The translations under genes and the position numbers were made by a program. The notes under the pieces are model-generated. The model was not told the origin of the DNA. It searched no databases and saw nothing but the letters and a program-made list of their open reading frames with translations. Positions 30,151 to 38,527 of a DNA stretch of 64,000 nt are shown in pieces. Numbering within the stretch: position 1 is the stretch's first letter; every line of letters begins with the position of its first letter. Origin of the DNA: Hafnia alvei (GTDB lineage Bacteria; Pseudomonadota; Gammaproteobacteria; Enterobacterales; Enterobacteriaceae); the NCBI RefSeq assembly GCF_034424155.1, contig NZ_CP139992.1, positions 3,922,012-3,986,011 of the forward strand, read 5' to 3'.

Positions 30151-30798
30151 TTAAATCGCGACTGGGAAAATTGAGCCAAAAATCATGGCACCCAGAATTG
30201 CACCACCGGTGATCGGTTTCTGCCAGAGATAGAACAGCAGAGCGCCAATCAGTGAGCCGATACCGATAGGAATGGACGCGGTAATCGCAGACAGAATAAT
30301 CAACGGCCCCAAAAAGCGACCGGAAGCATTCCCCGCGCCCATCATGACGTCAGCACCGTAGGTGGAGTTGCTCTGATTGATGGTAAATTTTCGTGCCAAA
30401 ATAATCAGGTAGCCAATCGCTAAACCAATGGCCAAGCCAGTTGCCAGCGAAGCACCAAAGTTCTCTACCGGATAAGCAAAGCCGGCCCCGAGTAGCAATG
30501 CAGGAACCCCCAAACCAACGCCGGTTTGGATAGCGCCGCCGATATCCAGAATCCCCACCAGAGAACCTTCGATAATACGGGCAAACAGGAAGCTCGCCCC
30601 GAATGCCGCGACCGCACCGTAAGAACCCGTATCGATACCCGCTCGCAGCATAGAAACAAACGCCACTTCGTTAAATGCGCCGATGCCATACAGGTAGTAC
30701 ATATGTGTCCCGGCGAACACACCGGCAGAGAGCAAGCCAACAAAGATCGGGAATGACCAGTCGGCGTACCAGAAGTTATTCTTTAATTTCTCGTCCAT
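30151..30798 (-). CDS. DUF4310 family membrane protein
   Basis: 215 residues, very hydrophobic, with about six transmembrane segments and Gly-rich helices (LGVPALLLGAGFAYPVENFG; GAGNASGRFLGPLIILSA). It resembles the DUF4310 family, which travels with DUF4311, DUF4312 and SFCGS proteins. No function is established to my knowledge. It lies 18 bases after the DUF4311 gene, so both probably form one membrane complex. Confidence 0.85.
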   Translation of the reverse strand: MDEKLKNNFWYADWSFPIFVGLLSAGVFAGTHMYYLYGIGAFNEVAFVSMLRAGIDTGSYGAVAAFGASFLFARIIEGSLVGILDIGGAIQTGVGLGVPALLLGAGFAYPVENFGASLATGLAIGLAIGYLIILARKFTINQSNSTYGADVMMGAGNASGRFLGPLIILSAITASIPIGIGSLIGALLFYLWQKPITGGAILGAMIFGSIFPVAI

Positions 30799-30816
30799 TA
30801 TCTGTACTCCGCCTGA

Positions 30817-31599
30817 TTATTTGCCGCTAAGGGTGTTGTGGATTTGGTCTAACCAGAACGGCACACCAAGATGGAAGGACTCCAGCATTTTCATGTCGAA
30901 GCCACGGAAGAACCCGCTCAGCACGAACAGCAGCACGATAACCGCCATCATGATCTTAGTGACCTTGTTCCAACCGCTCTCTTCCACGCCTTTACCAATC
31001 AGGATGCCCAATACCAAACCTGGTACGGCGTTCCCCATGATAAGCTGCGCCAAACCACCGAAAATCGTGGCCCAGAAGCCAGAGCGACGTCCTGCATCAA
31101 TGGCGGCTAACCAGAAAATTACTGGCATCACGGTATTCACCAGCAGATTCGCCGCAGGCACCAACACTTTAACGGCGGTAATTTGCAGCGCGGCAGGTAC
31201 CGCTGAAGCCGTTGAGTTCAGGAAGGCAACCACAATCACACCGATGATGCCGCAGGCAATCGCCATCTTTTTAGGGTCATGCATGGTGGTGGCTAAGTCG
31301 CGGTTTTTCATCAGCAATACGGCAGCACCCCAGTTAGGGATGATGCGGTGATCGACGTCCTGCGTGAATGCACCGGCGGCAACGGAAGATGCCCAGGCGT
31401 TAAAGAAGAAGCCCAAGCCAAAAGAGAAATGCGAAGCCGGATCGCCCTCGCAGGAGTTCAACTCACCTAACGTACGGAACGCCCCCATACCCTGAACCGT
31501 GGGTGCATGAAACATTCGCGCAGCCCCTGCGCCAACCCCCACGCCAACCAATCCGCCGATAATAATCGACTTCAGGAGGATAATTAGAAACATCAGCAT
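30817..31599 (-). CDS. DUF4311 family membrane protein
   Basis: 260 residues with about seven predicted transmembrane segments. The start ATG (MLMFLIILLKSIIIGGLVGV) is preceded by AAGGA. A long conserved polar stretch (GELNSCEGDPASHFSFGLGF, through DHRIIPNWGAAVLL) sits between the first helices and may form a substrate or partner site. Family function is unknown. It is separated from the DUF4312 gene by 164 bases that contain a 30-bp palindrome. Confidence 0.85.
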   Translation of the reverse strand: MLMFLIILLKSIIIGGLVGVGVGAGAARMFHAPTVQGMGAFRTLGELNSCEGDPASHFSFGLGFFFNAWASSVAAGAFTQDVDHRIIPNWGAAVLLMKNRDLATTMHDPKKMAIACGIIGVIVVAFLNSTASAVPAALQITAVKVLVPAANLLVNTVMPVIFWLAAIDAGRRSGFWATIFGGLAQLIMGNAVPGLVLGILIGKGVEESGWNKVTKIMMAVIVLLFVLSGFFRGFDMKMLESFHLGVPFWLDQIHNTLSGK

Positions 31600-31674
31600 A
31601 TTCCTTATAATGTTATATACCCTTCACCTTTCAAACTGCCGCTTTTGGCATGTATGCTGAAAAGGATGGAGTAC

Positions 31675-31704
31675 AGGAGAACATTAAATAATTAATATTC
31701 TCCT
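31675..31704. promoter_or_regulatory. 30-bp near-perfect palindrome inside the transport operon
   Basis: Arms AGGAGAACATTAA and TTAATATTCTCCT flank a short ATAA centre with a single mismatched pair. It lies in the only large gap (164 bases) of the operon, upstream of the DUF4311 gene. It could be an operator, a processing site or a stabilising hairpin. No T run follows. Confidence 0.5.
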
Positions 31705-31763
31705 ATTGTGATAATACACTGGAGTGGTTATACCCCTATTATATTTGGCACGGGGCCAAGTAT

Positions 31764-32063
31764 TTAGGGCATTAATTTAAAATCAATTTTATCGGTATCG
31801 ACCGTCGTCATATTCACCGTAACGTCGATGGTTACAGAATAGAGGTATTTCTTTCTTGGCAAGAAAAAGAAAAGAAACTTTTCGGTCGTTATTTTCTCTT
31901 CTGCCTTTATAACTTTAATATCGACTGGTTCAATTCTCAGGAATACTTTTTTGGACTCCCGCAGTAATGCACCCTGAACGCTACTTAAAGCGGCGGCAAA
32001 AGCTTTTTGCTTAGTATCACTTTTACCACTGACGGTTACCGTCGTCGTGATATTTTCTTTCAT
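31764..32063 (-). CDS. DUF4312 family protein
   Basis: 99 residues, soluble and basic, predicted alpha/beta: ENITTTVTVSGKSDTKQKAF at the start and alternating Val/Thr strands (YSVTIDVTVNMTTVDTDKID) near the end. It matches the DUF4312 family that accompanies SFCGS proteins. No catalytic motif is evident. The start is 3 bases after the SFCGS stop. Confidence 0.85.
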   Translation of the reverse strand: MKENITTTVTVSGKSDTKQKAFAAALSSVQGALLRESKKVFLRIEPVDIKVIKAEEKITTEKFLFFFLPRKKYLYSVTIDVTVNMTTVDTDKIDFKLMP

Positions 32064-32066
32064 AGA

Positions 32067-32429
32067 TTAGCAACCGTACTTTTTGGCATACGCTTCAACT
32101 AATTTCTGACCTAGCTCTTCTTTATCCATAAAGCCAAAACCTAGCACGTTGTAGCCTTCATTAATTGCGGTTACACCTTCTTCAACTGAACGCATACCGT
32201 ATTTTGCTTTATAGCCATGCTTAGTTTGAGCCGTAATTGCACCAGCGCCGCCGCTGCCGCAGAAAGAGATCCCCAGGTTCGCTTCTTCTTTCTTCATCAC
32301 GTCGCCCAGCTTCATATCAGCCGCAACCCCTGGGATGACAACCGCAACACCGCCAGCAGCTTCGACACCCTGTCCAACTTTCTGACCTTTACCCAGACGA
32401 TCACCAATTACCACCTTAATTGCAGTCAT
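32067..32429 (-). CDS. SFCGS family glycine-rich protein
   Basis: 120 residues from the ATG at 32429 (MTAIKVVIGDRLGKGQKVGQ). It contains the eponymous motif in LGISFCGSGGAGAITAQTKH, with a Cys placed in a glycine-rich loop, and a C-terminal Cys (KKYGC). Cytoplasmic and of unknown function. The exposed Cys loop recalls, without proving, a PTS EIIB-like phosphate carrier. It follows the small PRD gene by 2 bases. Confidence 0.87.
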   Translation of the reverse strand: MTAIKVVIGDRLGKGQKVGQGVEAAGGVAVVIPGVAADMKLGDVMKKEEANLGISFCGSGGAGAITAQTKHGYKAKYGMRSVEEGVTAINEGYNVLGFGFMDKEELGQKLVEAYAKKYGC

Positions 32430-32431
32430 GA

Positions 32432-32779
32432 TTATTCTCCCGTTACACAACTTAATTCGTTTTCTTTAGCCACTTCAAAGTGGACAGATAATAAATGCGC
32501 TTCTTCATAGGCCAGATTATTAAACCAGCTAACAACCTGCTCTGCTAAATTTAGCGATAAAGGTGAAATTTCATCGAAGAGAGAAATATCAACTTCAGGT
32601 AATGCTTCACCCGTATGAGAACGTAACACCATGGCTTTGACGTGCGAAAATAACATCTGCTTTTGCACATCATTAGGATAAATGCCTTTATCCGTAAGCA
32701 GGTCGACAACTTTTTCAAGCGTCGTATTCGTTTCTGATTCTACTATTTTCTCATCCACTGAGAGTTGTTGTTCTGCCAC
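32432..32779 (-). CDS. Small single-PRD-domain protein
   Basis: 115 residues consisting of one PRD-like helical domain (VQKQMLFSHVKAMVLRSHTG has the characteristic His). There is no DNA-binding domain. PRDs are normally phosphorylated by PTS proteins inside regulators. A free-standing PRD leading an operon whose regulator (24791-26710) also carries PRDs may modulate phosphate flow or regulator dimerisation. First gene of the operon. Confidence 0.8.
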   Translation of the reverse strand: MAEQQLSVDEKIVESETNTTLEKVVDLLTDKGIYPNDVQKQMLFSHVKAMVLRSHTGEALPEVDISLFDEISPLSLNLAEQVVSWFNNLAYEEAHLLSVHFEVAKENELSCVTGE

Positions 32780-32874
32780 GCCTTCTCTCCCCTATTATTC
32801 ATTTCAACCGGAGCATTATCTCTGTTGATGTTTGTACCCTACAGCGGATAAATAAAAGTGAGCAGAGGGTCTTT

Positions 32875-32918
32875 TTCCAATTCAAACTGGAAATTAATGC
32901 CAAAAACCATTTCCAGTT
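32875..32918. promoter_or_regulatory. Candidate operator: repeated TTCCA/TGGAA half-sites
   Basis: AACTGGAAAT (32885-32894) and ATTTCCAGTT (32909-32918) are perfect 10-base inverted arms 14 bases apart. A further TTCCA at 32875-32879 pairs with TGGAA at 32888-32892. They lie about 100-140 bases upstream of the PRD gene, where an activator such as the PRD/EIIB/EIIA regulator could bind. Confidence 0.5.
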
Positions 32919-33118
32919 CAAATTTCGTTTAAAGTTCGACAGTGGAAAATATTTTATTCCCTGATTTATCAGGAAAAAACAGTTGAGAGGTTATAAACCC
33001 GGATAGATTTTGATACTATCAAAGAGTCGGATATAGACTGTCCGATTCGTGATACAGCTCACTTTTAAAAATCTGGCAAGCTATCTATTATCACGTTATA
33101 GAAATCTGAATAACTCTG

Positions 33119-33151
33119 AACCCTTGCGCTTACGGGCGCGAGGGTTTTCTT
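33119..33151 (+). promoter_or_regulatory. rnk leader with Rho-independent terminator (putative attenuator)
   Basis: AACCCTTGCGC pairs with GCGCGAGGGTT around a short loop and is followed by TTCTTTT. It ends about 58 bases before the rnk ATG. A putative attenuator called the enterobacterial rnk leader, with a 3' terminator, has been described from comparative analysis, and this matches in position and form. The competing antiterminator fold was not determined. Confidence 0.7.
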
Positions 33152-33208
33152 TTGACACAAGACAACAAGAACAGGAGAGCCTCCTGTCTACCTTACATGG
33201 AGAGAACT

Positions 33209-33619
33209 ATGTCACGACCAGCCATTATTCTGAACGAACTCGATGCTGCCCGCTTAGACACGCTGCTCGAGCAGCCCGCTTTCGCCAGCCTGCCGGTCGC
33301 TGAAGCATTAAACAATGAGCTTGATCGCGCTGAAATGCTCAGCCCTGCAAACATGCCAGCTGACGTGGTGACCATGAACAGCCGGGTTAAATTCCGCGAC
33401 CTCCCTTCCAAAGAAGAACACGTGCGCACGCTGGTTTATCCTGCCAGCCTGAAAGACAGCGCAACTCAGCTGTCGGTCATGGCACCTATCGGCGCAGCAT
33501 TACTCGGCTTACGCGTGGGCGATGCTATTACATGGGAACTGCCGAACGGCCAGAAAACCCATATCGAAGTCTTGGAATTACAGTATCAGCCAGAAGCGGC
33601 CGGTGAATATCATCGTTAA
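33209..33619 (+). CDS. rnk: Regulator of nucleoside diphosphate kinase Rnk
   Basis: 136 residues from the ATG that follows GGAGAGAACT, the exact E. coli length. An in-frame upstream TTG would add 19 residues including part of the leader. GreA/GreB-like C-terminal domain: [20 protein letters not shown]. Rnk binds RNA polymerase near the secondary channel and was identified as restoring Ndk and alginate functions. It lacks the long coiled coil of GreA. Expression is probably attenuated by the leader. Confidence 0.95.
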   Translation: MSRPAIILNELDAARLDTLLEQPAFASLPVAEALNNELDRAEMLSPANMPADVVTMNSRVKFRDLPSKEEHVRTLVYPASLKDSATQLSVMAPIGAALLGLRVGDAITWELPNGQKTHIEVLELQYQPEAAGEYHR

Positions 33620-33718
33620 TCATCACCATCCGTAATCATATTTAACGGGTAAAATATCTCTCTCACCTCGCTGGGTTAGCGGTTGGCTTCAGGCAAACAG
33701 AAACGGCGGATGAAAATA

Positions 33719-33752
33719 GGGAAGCCACATCGAACTCGCTGGCTTCCTTTTC
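33719..33752 (+). terminator. Terminator after rnk
   Basis: GGAAGCCA (33720-33727) and TGGCTTCC (33740-33747) form an 8-bp stem followed by TTTTCC, just before the next gene. Confidence 0.7.
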
Positions 33753-33776
33753 CTACAACATCAACTTGGGAAATTC

Positions 33777-34868
33777 ATGAACAGACGTCGTTTTCTCCGC
33801 CTCAGCGCTGCCGTTCCTTTCATTGCCTCGGCCCTTATGGGCGTTAGCCACGCTAACGCAGCAAATGAAACCAAAGACTGGAACCATTATCGCGTCACAA
33901 CACAGGTTGATATTCCAGCAACCAACGAAGCGGTGCAGCTGTGGCTGCCATTGCCCGCTACCCGCTTAGGCGACTATCAACGCGCTCAAACGCCACACTG
34001 GAAGGTGTCAGACGATGGCAAGGCCAAGCTGATGCTGATAAAGCCGTACAACAGCCTAGTACTGCATGTCACTTGGCCTACCACAGCCAACCAGCATAGC
34101 GTGACCATGACGCAAAGCGTGAGCACGCGTAACCGCCACATCGACCTTAAAACGCCACCGGCCAATCCCGTTAAGCTCACAGCAGAAGAAATGGCGCTCT
34201 ATTTGCAGCCAACGCGCTATTTACCAACCGATGGCATCGTGGCTAAAACAGCCAATAAAATCATTCAAGGACGCGGCGACAACAACATCGATCGCGCCAA
34301 AATGATCTATGACTGGGTGGTGGCCAATACCCAACGAGATCCCAAAACGCTGGGCTGCGGCGACGGCAACGTTAAGCAAATGCTCGACAGCGGCAACCTG
34401 TCTGGCAAATGTGCCGACATCAATGCGCTGTTTGTGGCGCTAGCACGCTCGGTTGGGATTCCAGCTCGCGATGCCTACGGCGTGCGTTTGGGCAAGTCAG
34501 ACATGGGCTTTAACAGCCTAGGCAAAGATGGCGACATCACCAAAGCTCAGCACTGCCGCGCCGAGTTTTATATGGAAGGTTATGGTTGGATCCCGGTCGA
34601 TCCGGCGGATGTGCGTAAAGTGATGCTGGAAGAGCAAGCCGGTGGACTACCGTTTAGCGATCCAAAGGTACAAAAAGCCAACGACTGGATGTTTGGCGGT
34701 TGGGAGATGAACTGGATGGCCTATAACCATGCCCATGACCTCAAACTGCCAGGCACTCAAGATCAGGCGGCCTACCTGATGTATCCACAGGCGCAGGTCG
34801 GGGATAAAAAACTGGATAGTTTGAAACCAGACACATTTAAATACTCGATTAACAGCGTGAAACTTTAA
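33777..34868 (+). CDS. Tat-exported transglutaminase-like protein
   Basis: 363 residues. The N-terminus MNRRRFLRLSAAVPFIASAL is a twin-arginine (Tat) signal. The transglutaminase-core fold is recognised from the Cys in SGKCADINALFVALARSVGI, His in AQHCRAEFYMEGYGWIPVD, and the following Asp in VDPADV. The triad is intact. Such proteins are proteases or amidases of unknown target; the periplasmic substrate cannot be named. It stands alone between rnk and the convergent cytochrome genes. Confidence 0.87.
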   Translation: MNRRRFLRLSAAVPFIASALMGVSHANAANETKDWNHYRVTTQVDIPATNEAVQLWLPLPATRLGDYQRAQTPHWKVSDDGKAKLMLIKPYNSLVLHVTWPTTANQHSVTMTQSVSTRNRHIDLKTPPANPVKLTAEEMALYLQPTRYLPTDGIVAKTANKIIQGRGDNNIDRAKMIYDWVVANTQRDPKTLGCGDGNVKQMLDSGNLSGKCADINALFVALARSVGIPARDAYGVRLGKSDMGFNSLGKDGDITKAQHCRAEFYMEGYGWIPVDPADVRKVMLEEQAGGLPFSDPKVQKANDWMFGGWEMNWMAYNHAHDLKLPGTQDQAAYLMYPQAQVGDKKLDSLKPDTFKYSINSVKL

Positions 34869-34929
34869 TCGTCGCGCAACGCCAATCCTCTCCTCACGCG
34901 AAGAGAGGGTTGGACGTTTACCAAATCAA

Positions 34930-35442
34930 TCACCGCTTACCCGGCAACATGGCGCGCACCAAGTCCTTACGCAGCCAAATCGACATCACAATCACCGCCA
35001 CAATATGCACGCAAACCAGCGCTGTGACCGCGTTCACTAACCAATAATGCCAATCATCAACCGGATAGAGATCGATGAAATCCGTATCTTGTGCCCAGCC
35101 GGTGAGGGCAACTAGCGGCAACAAGATCCAGAACAGCCAAATCCCAATAGCACCTAGCGGATTATGGTGTAGCTCGGATGGGGAAGTTCGCGTTTTCAAC
35201 TCGCGAAAATGGTTCTTCAGAGATGAAGGCGTTGGAACAATCGCAGACAAACGCGCGGGGCCTTTAGCGAACGTCAGCCCCCACAGCAAGCGCAGGATCA
35301 CCAGACCTGCCACGACAAGCCCAATTCCCTGATGCCAATCGCTGCCCGGCTTGGTGACATGCAGGCGGTTAAGCAAAAAGCCTAACGCGACGCCCCAATG
35401 CGTGACGCGCACTACACTGTCCCAACGCATCCCCCGCACCAT
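34930..35442 (-). CDS. Cytochrome b561 family inner-membrane protein
   Basis: 170 residues, four transmembrane helices, Ni/Fe-hydrogenase-type cytochrome b561 fold. Candidate haem-binding His residues occur in RVTHWGVAL, DWHQGIGL and CVHIVAV. It follows cytochrome b562 by 2 bases on the same strand, so the periplasmic b562 is a plausible electron partner. This pairing is common in Enterobacterales genomes. The physiological donor and acceptor are unknown. Confidence 0.88.
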   Translation of the reverse strand: MVRGMRWDSVVRVTHWGVALGFLLNRLHVTKPGSDWHQGIGLVVAGLVILRLLWGLTFAKGPARLSAIVPTPSSLKNHFRELKTRTSPSELHHNPLGAIGIWLFWILLPLVALTGWAQDTDFIDLYPVDDWHYWLVNAVTALVCVHIVAVIVMSIWLRKDLVRAMLPGKR

Positions 35443-35444
35443 AA

Positions 35445-35837
35445 TTACTTATACTTCTTATGGTAAGCGTTTCGCGTATCTTTAAATTTCTCAGCGGCGG
35501 CTTTAGCCTGCTCAAACTGGCCAGCATCGGCAAGCTTCTCAGCATCGTTGATTTGACCGATGAGAATATCTAACCCATGGCGAAAATCAGTCATTTTCGC
35601 GCCATCAGCAGGCTCTTTTTCCAGCTTAGGCGGAGTGCCTTTTTGTGCCTCTTGAGCCCCTGCCTTCATGCCTTCCAGCGCTTTCTTAAACTCTTGCGGA
35701 TTATCTGTCTTTAACGCGGTTTTATAGTTGCTGGCGATGGTATCCATGGCATCACCCACATCTTCTCCAGCTGCATAGGCTAAAGAACTCCCCATCAACA
35801 TTGCCGCACTTGCCAATACCAGTAATGTTTTACGCAT
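35445..35837 (-). CDS. cybC: Soluble cytochrome b562
   Basis: 130 residues including a signal peptide (MRKTLLVLASAAMLMGSSLA, YAA). The mature four-helix bundle matches cytochrome b562. The axial Met is in the first helix (VGDAMDTI) and the axial His in the C-terminal helix (TRNAYHKKYK); TPPKLE and DFRHGLDILIGQI are strongly conserved. It is a periplasmic electron carrier of unsettled role. First gene of the cybC-b561 pair. Confidence 0.95.
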   Translation of the reverse strand: MRKTLLVLASAAMLMGSSLAYAAGEDVGDAMDTIASNYKTALKTDNPQEFKKALEGMKAGAQEAQKGTPPKLEKEPADGAKMTDFRHGLDILIGQINDAEKLADAGQFEQAKAAAEKFKDTRNAYHKKYK

Positions 35838-35969
35838 CTTATTTTATCCTTACGTATTGATAACATTTGCTCACGTTTATCAACATAGAGAGTAGGGGCG
35901 GGATGTGCAAGATATGAAAGAGGAATTTACGTTTATTGACGGGGTATCAACATCTCTGCGGATGACTGA

Positions 35970-36072
35970 CCCCCTCCCAACCTCCCCCTTCGCAGGGGGA
36001 GGAGCCGATCGTGATTCTTACAGACTACACAGAACAGTCCCCTCCCCTGCAAAGGGGAGGGTTAGGGTGGGG
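35970..36072. repeat. Pair of inverted REP-like elements
   Basis: CCCCCTCCCAACCTCCCCCT... (35970-36005) and the inverted ...CAAAGGGGAGGGTTAGGGTG (36039-36072) are two REP-type palindromes of the CTCCC/GGGAGG class in head-to-head arrangement. The second abuts the pmbA stop. Typical of BIME-like 3' mRNA stabilisers between convergent or tandem genes. Confidence 0.75.
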
Positions 36073-36073
36073 T

Positions 36074-37414
36074 CTATTCCCCCGCGATCTTCATCGCTTC
36101 CAGCAGCGCCGAACCACACTGGATATTACTGCGCAGTTCGATGTCATCACCCATAGTGACCAGATTCGACCACATATCTTTCAGGTTACCGGCAATCGTC
36201 ACTTCGCTAACTGGATACTGGATTTCACCATTCTCAACCCAGAAACCCGCCGCTCCGCGAGAATAATCACCGGTTACGCCGCTCACGCCTTGACCCATAA
36301 GCTCTGTCACTAAGAAGCCGGTGCCCATTTTCTTCAGCATATCCTCAAAGCCCAAACCTTGGCCCGCGATACGCCAGTTATGAATACCACCCGCGTGTCC
36401 GGTGCTTTGCATACCCAGCTTACGCGCTGAATAGCTGGTCATCAGCCAAGTCTGTAACACACCATTTTCGACAATGTTGCGTTCCACGGTGCGCACACCT
36501 TCGCTGTCAAACGGCGTTGAGGCCATTCCTTTCAGCAGATGCGGCTGTTCATTGATGGTCAGCCATTCAGGCAAAATCTGCTTACCAAGGCTATCGAGTA
36601 AGAAAGTTGATTTGCGATAAACGCTGCTGCCGCTAATCGCGCCCACGAGATGACCAAATAGCCCCGTAGCCACTTCCGCTGCAAACATGATCGGCGCTTC
36701 CATAGTCGGCAGGCGACGCGGCGCTAAACGTGAAAGCGTACGGCGAGCGCACTCCTCTCCAACCCATTCCGGCGTTTTCAGCTCGTTGATATCACGCGCA
36801 ATGGTGTATGCATAATCGCGTTCCATATCACCTTCATGCTCGGCAATTACGCAACTAGAAAGCGAATGACGGCTGGAGCTATAGCTTTGCAGCATACCGT
36901 GGCTGTTACCAAAAACTTTGATGCCATAGTGGCTGTTAAAGCTGCCGCCTTCGGTATTCGTAATACGCGGGTCAAACTGCAAAGAAGCTTGCTCAGCACG
37001 TGCTGCTAATTCAATACCGCGCTCCGCATCCAGCTCTGCTGGGTGGAACAGATCAAGATCCGGCGCATCAAACGCCAGCAGCTCTTTATCTGCTGGGCCA
37101 GCAAACGGATCGGGAGAGGTGTAACGTGCAATATCCAGCGCGGCCTGCACGGTGCGCGCAATCGCATCAGGGCTCAGGTCGGTCGACGACGCGCTACCTT
37201 TACGCTGCTGGTGATAAACGGTGATGCCTAAAGCACCATCGCTGTTAAATTCAACATTTTCAACTTCGCCAAAACGGGTGCTAATACTGATACCGGTGGT
37301 TTTGGTGACGGCCACTTCGGCGGCATCGGCGCCGACTTTAGCCAGTTCCAACGCCTGTGCAACCGCGTTTTCCAGCGTCTTGCGTTGTTCTGCAACCTGA
37401 GTGATTACTTTCAT
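36074..37414 (-). CDS. pmbA: Metalloprotease subunit PmbA/TldE
   Basis: 446 residues from the ATG at 37414 (a TTG three bases earlier is less likely). TldD/PmbA family: [20 protein letters not shown] at the start, [20 protein letters not shown] near the end. PmbA lacks the HExxxH motif of TldD and forms the heterodimeric TldD-TldE protease, which processes microcin B17 and degrades CcdA. It is divergent from darP, the conserved arrangement. Confidence 0.96.
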   Translation of the reverse strand: MKVITQVAEQRKTLENAVAQALELAKVGADAAEVAVTKTTGISISTRFGEVENVEFNSDGALGITVYHQQRKGSASSTDLSPDAIARTVQAALDIARYTSPDPFAGPADKELLAFDAPDLDLFHPAELDAERGIELAARAEQASLQFDPRITNTEGGSFNSHYGIKVFGNSHGMLQSYSSSRHSLSSCVIAEHEGDMERDYAYTIARDINELKTPEWVGEECARRTLSRLAPRRLPTMEAPIMFAAEVATGLFGHLVGAISGSSVYRKSTFLLDSLGKQILPEWLTINEQPHLLKGMASTPFDSEGVRTVERNIVENGVLQTWLMTSYSARKLGMQSTGHAGGIHNWRIAGQGLGFEDMLKKMGTGFLVTELMGQGVSGVTGDYSRGAAGFWVENGEIQYPVSEVTIAGNLKDMWSNLVTMGDDIELRSNIQCGSALLEAMKIAGE

Positions 37415-37602
37415 CAATCTGCCATAATTATCAGAAATGGATTAAACCACCGGCGCAATCATCGCCGTAGGCCGTTATGATAGGCACCTTAACGTGCCTG
37501 TTTCTAAAGCTTAGCTAGTTCTGAGTTTATCAGGAACTGAGATCAATTTCGCACAATCGCTACAACCTGATAGGATTAGCGTCTTTTTTTAAGGAATCAG
37601 AT

Positions 37603-38160
37603 ATGCAGAAGCATCCAGACGAAGACTGGTTAGACGAAGTACCCGAAAACGACATTGATAAAGACGAAGACGACGAGATCATCTGGGTCAGCAAAAGCGA
37701 GATCAAACGCGATGCGGAAGCCTTGAAAGATCTTGGCGCAGAGCTGGTTGATCTCGGCAAAAACGCGCTGGATAAAATTCCGTTGGACGTCGATCTGCGT
37801 GCTGCCATTGAACTGGCGCAGCGCATTAAAAAAGAAGGCCGCCGCCGCCAGCTACAGCTGATTGGTAAAATGCTGCGTCAACGCGACCCAGAGCCAATCC
37901 AAACTGCGCTAGATAAACTCAACAACCGCCACAACCAGCAGGTCGCTCTGTTCCATAAACTGGAACAAATTCGTGACCGTTTGATTGATGAAGGCGATGA
38001 CGTGATTGCGGTTGTCTTGGATCTCTATCCACAAGCCGATCGTCAGCAGCTACGTTCGCTGATCCGCAATGCGAAGAAAGAGAAAGCGACTAATAAGCCG
38101 CCTAAGTCAGCCCGCCAGATTTTCCAATATCTGCGCGAACTGTCTGAAGAAAGCGAGTAA
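37603..38160 (+). CDS. darP: Ribosome biogenesis factor DarP (YjgA, DUF615)
   Basis: 185 residues, all-helical and highly charged. An acidic start ([20 protein letters not shown]) precedes a long helical body, ending [20 protein letters not shown]. DarP associates with late 50S precursors and helps peptidyl-transferase centre maturation in E. coli. The start is preceded by AAGGA. Divergent from pmbA. Confidence 0.96.
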   Translation: MQKHPDEDWLDEVPENDIDKDEDDEIIWVSKSEIKRDAEALKDLGAELVDLGKNALDKIPLDVDLRAAIELAQRIKKEGRRRQLQLIGKMLRQRDPEPIQTALDKLNNRHNQQVALFHKLEQIRDRLIDEGDDVIAVVLDLYPQADRQQLRSLIRNAKKEKATNKPPKSARQIFQYLRELSEESE

Positions 38161-38240
38161 TGGCGCCCCTGCCAGTGCATCTTTCAGCTCAGCGGATTAC
38201 CGCTTGAAGGGTGCACTGTTGCAGACGTCGTTATACGTGC

Positions 38241-38257
38241 GCCCTAAAGGGCTTTTT
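38241..38257 (+). terminator. Terminator after darP, overlapping the barstar 3' end
   Basis: GCCCTAAAGGGC followed by TTTTT. The stem covers the last codons of the convergent barstar gene (stop at 38244-38246). Confidence 0.65.
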
Positions 38258-38522
38258 CTGCCGTATTAAAACGTAACGCCCCTTCCAGCTCCTCTTCGGC
38301 TTCTTCAAAAAGCAGAACCAGCGCGGCAAAGCGACGTTTTTTATGGCCGTTAAAATTCACGAACTCAATTTCTACCGGTAATTTGATGCCCGCCGTCACC
38401 ACATCCCAGAGCGCATCAAGGTTGTTGCCAAACTCACTATCAAGAGAAAATGCTTGGCTAAACTGATGGTAAAATGCCGGAAGATCGGCAATATGATTAA
38501 AATCGAACTTAACTTTATTCAT
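38244..38522 (-). CDS. Barstar-family ribonuclease inhibitor
   Basis: 92 residues from the ATG at 38522, which has GGAG eight bases upstream; a GTG at 38531 overlapping the barnase stop is possible. Barstar fold: FYHQFSQAFSLDSEFGNNLD then ALWDVVTAG, containing the acidic helix region that plugs the barnase active site. It is cytoplasmic (no signal peptide) and protects the cell before the RNase is exported. It immediately follows the barnase gene. Confidence 0.92.
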   Translation of the reverse strand: MNKVKFDFNHIADLPAFYHQFSQAFSLDSEFGNNLDALWDVVTAGIKLPVEIEFVNFNGHKKRRFAALVLLFEEAEEELEGALRFNTAEKAL

Positions 38523-38527
38523 GCTGA

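Larger units (their letters stand above)
32780..33208. other. Divergent control region, PRD operon / rnk
   Basis: About 430 bases between the minus-strand PRD operon and the plus-strand rnk. It contains an inverted-repeat operator candidate (32875-32918) on the operon side and the rnk attenuator-like leader (about 33119-33150) on the other. No protein gene is supported. Confidence 0.6.

Noticed and set aside
30821-31351. 176-codon plus-strand frame
   Set aside because: Antisense to the DUF4311 membrane protein; no independent support.
35905-36313. Plus-strand frames after cybC
   Set aside because: They consist mostly of the REP pair and antisense of pmbA.
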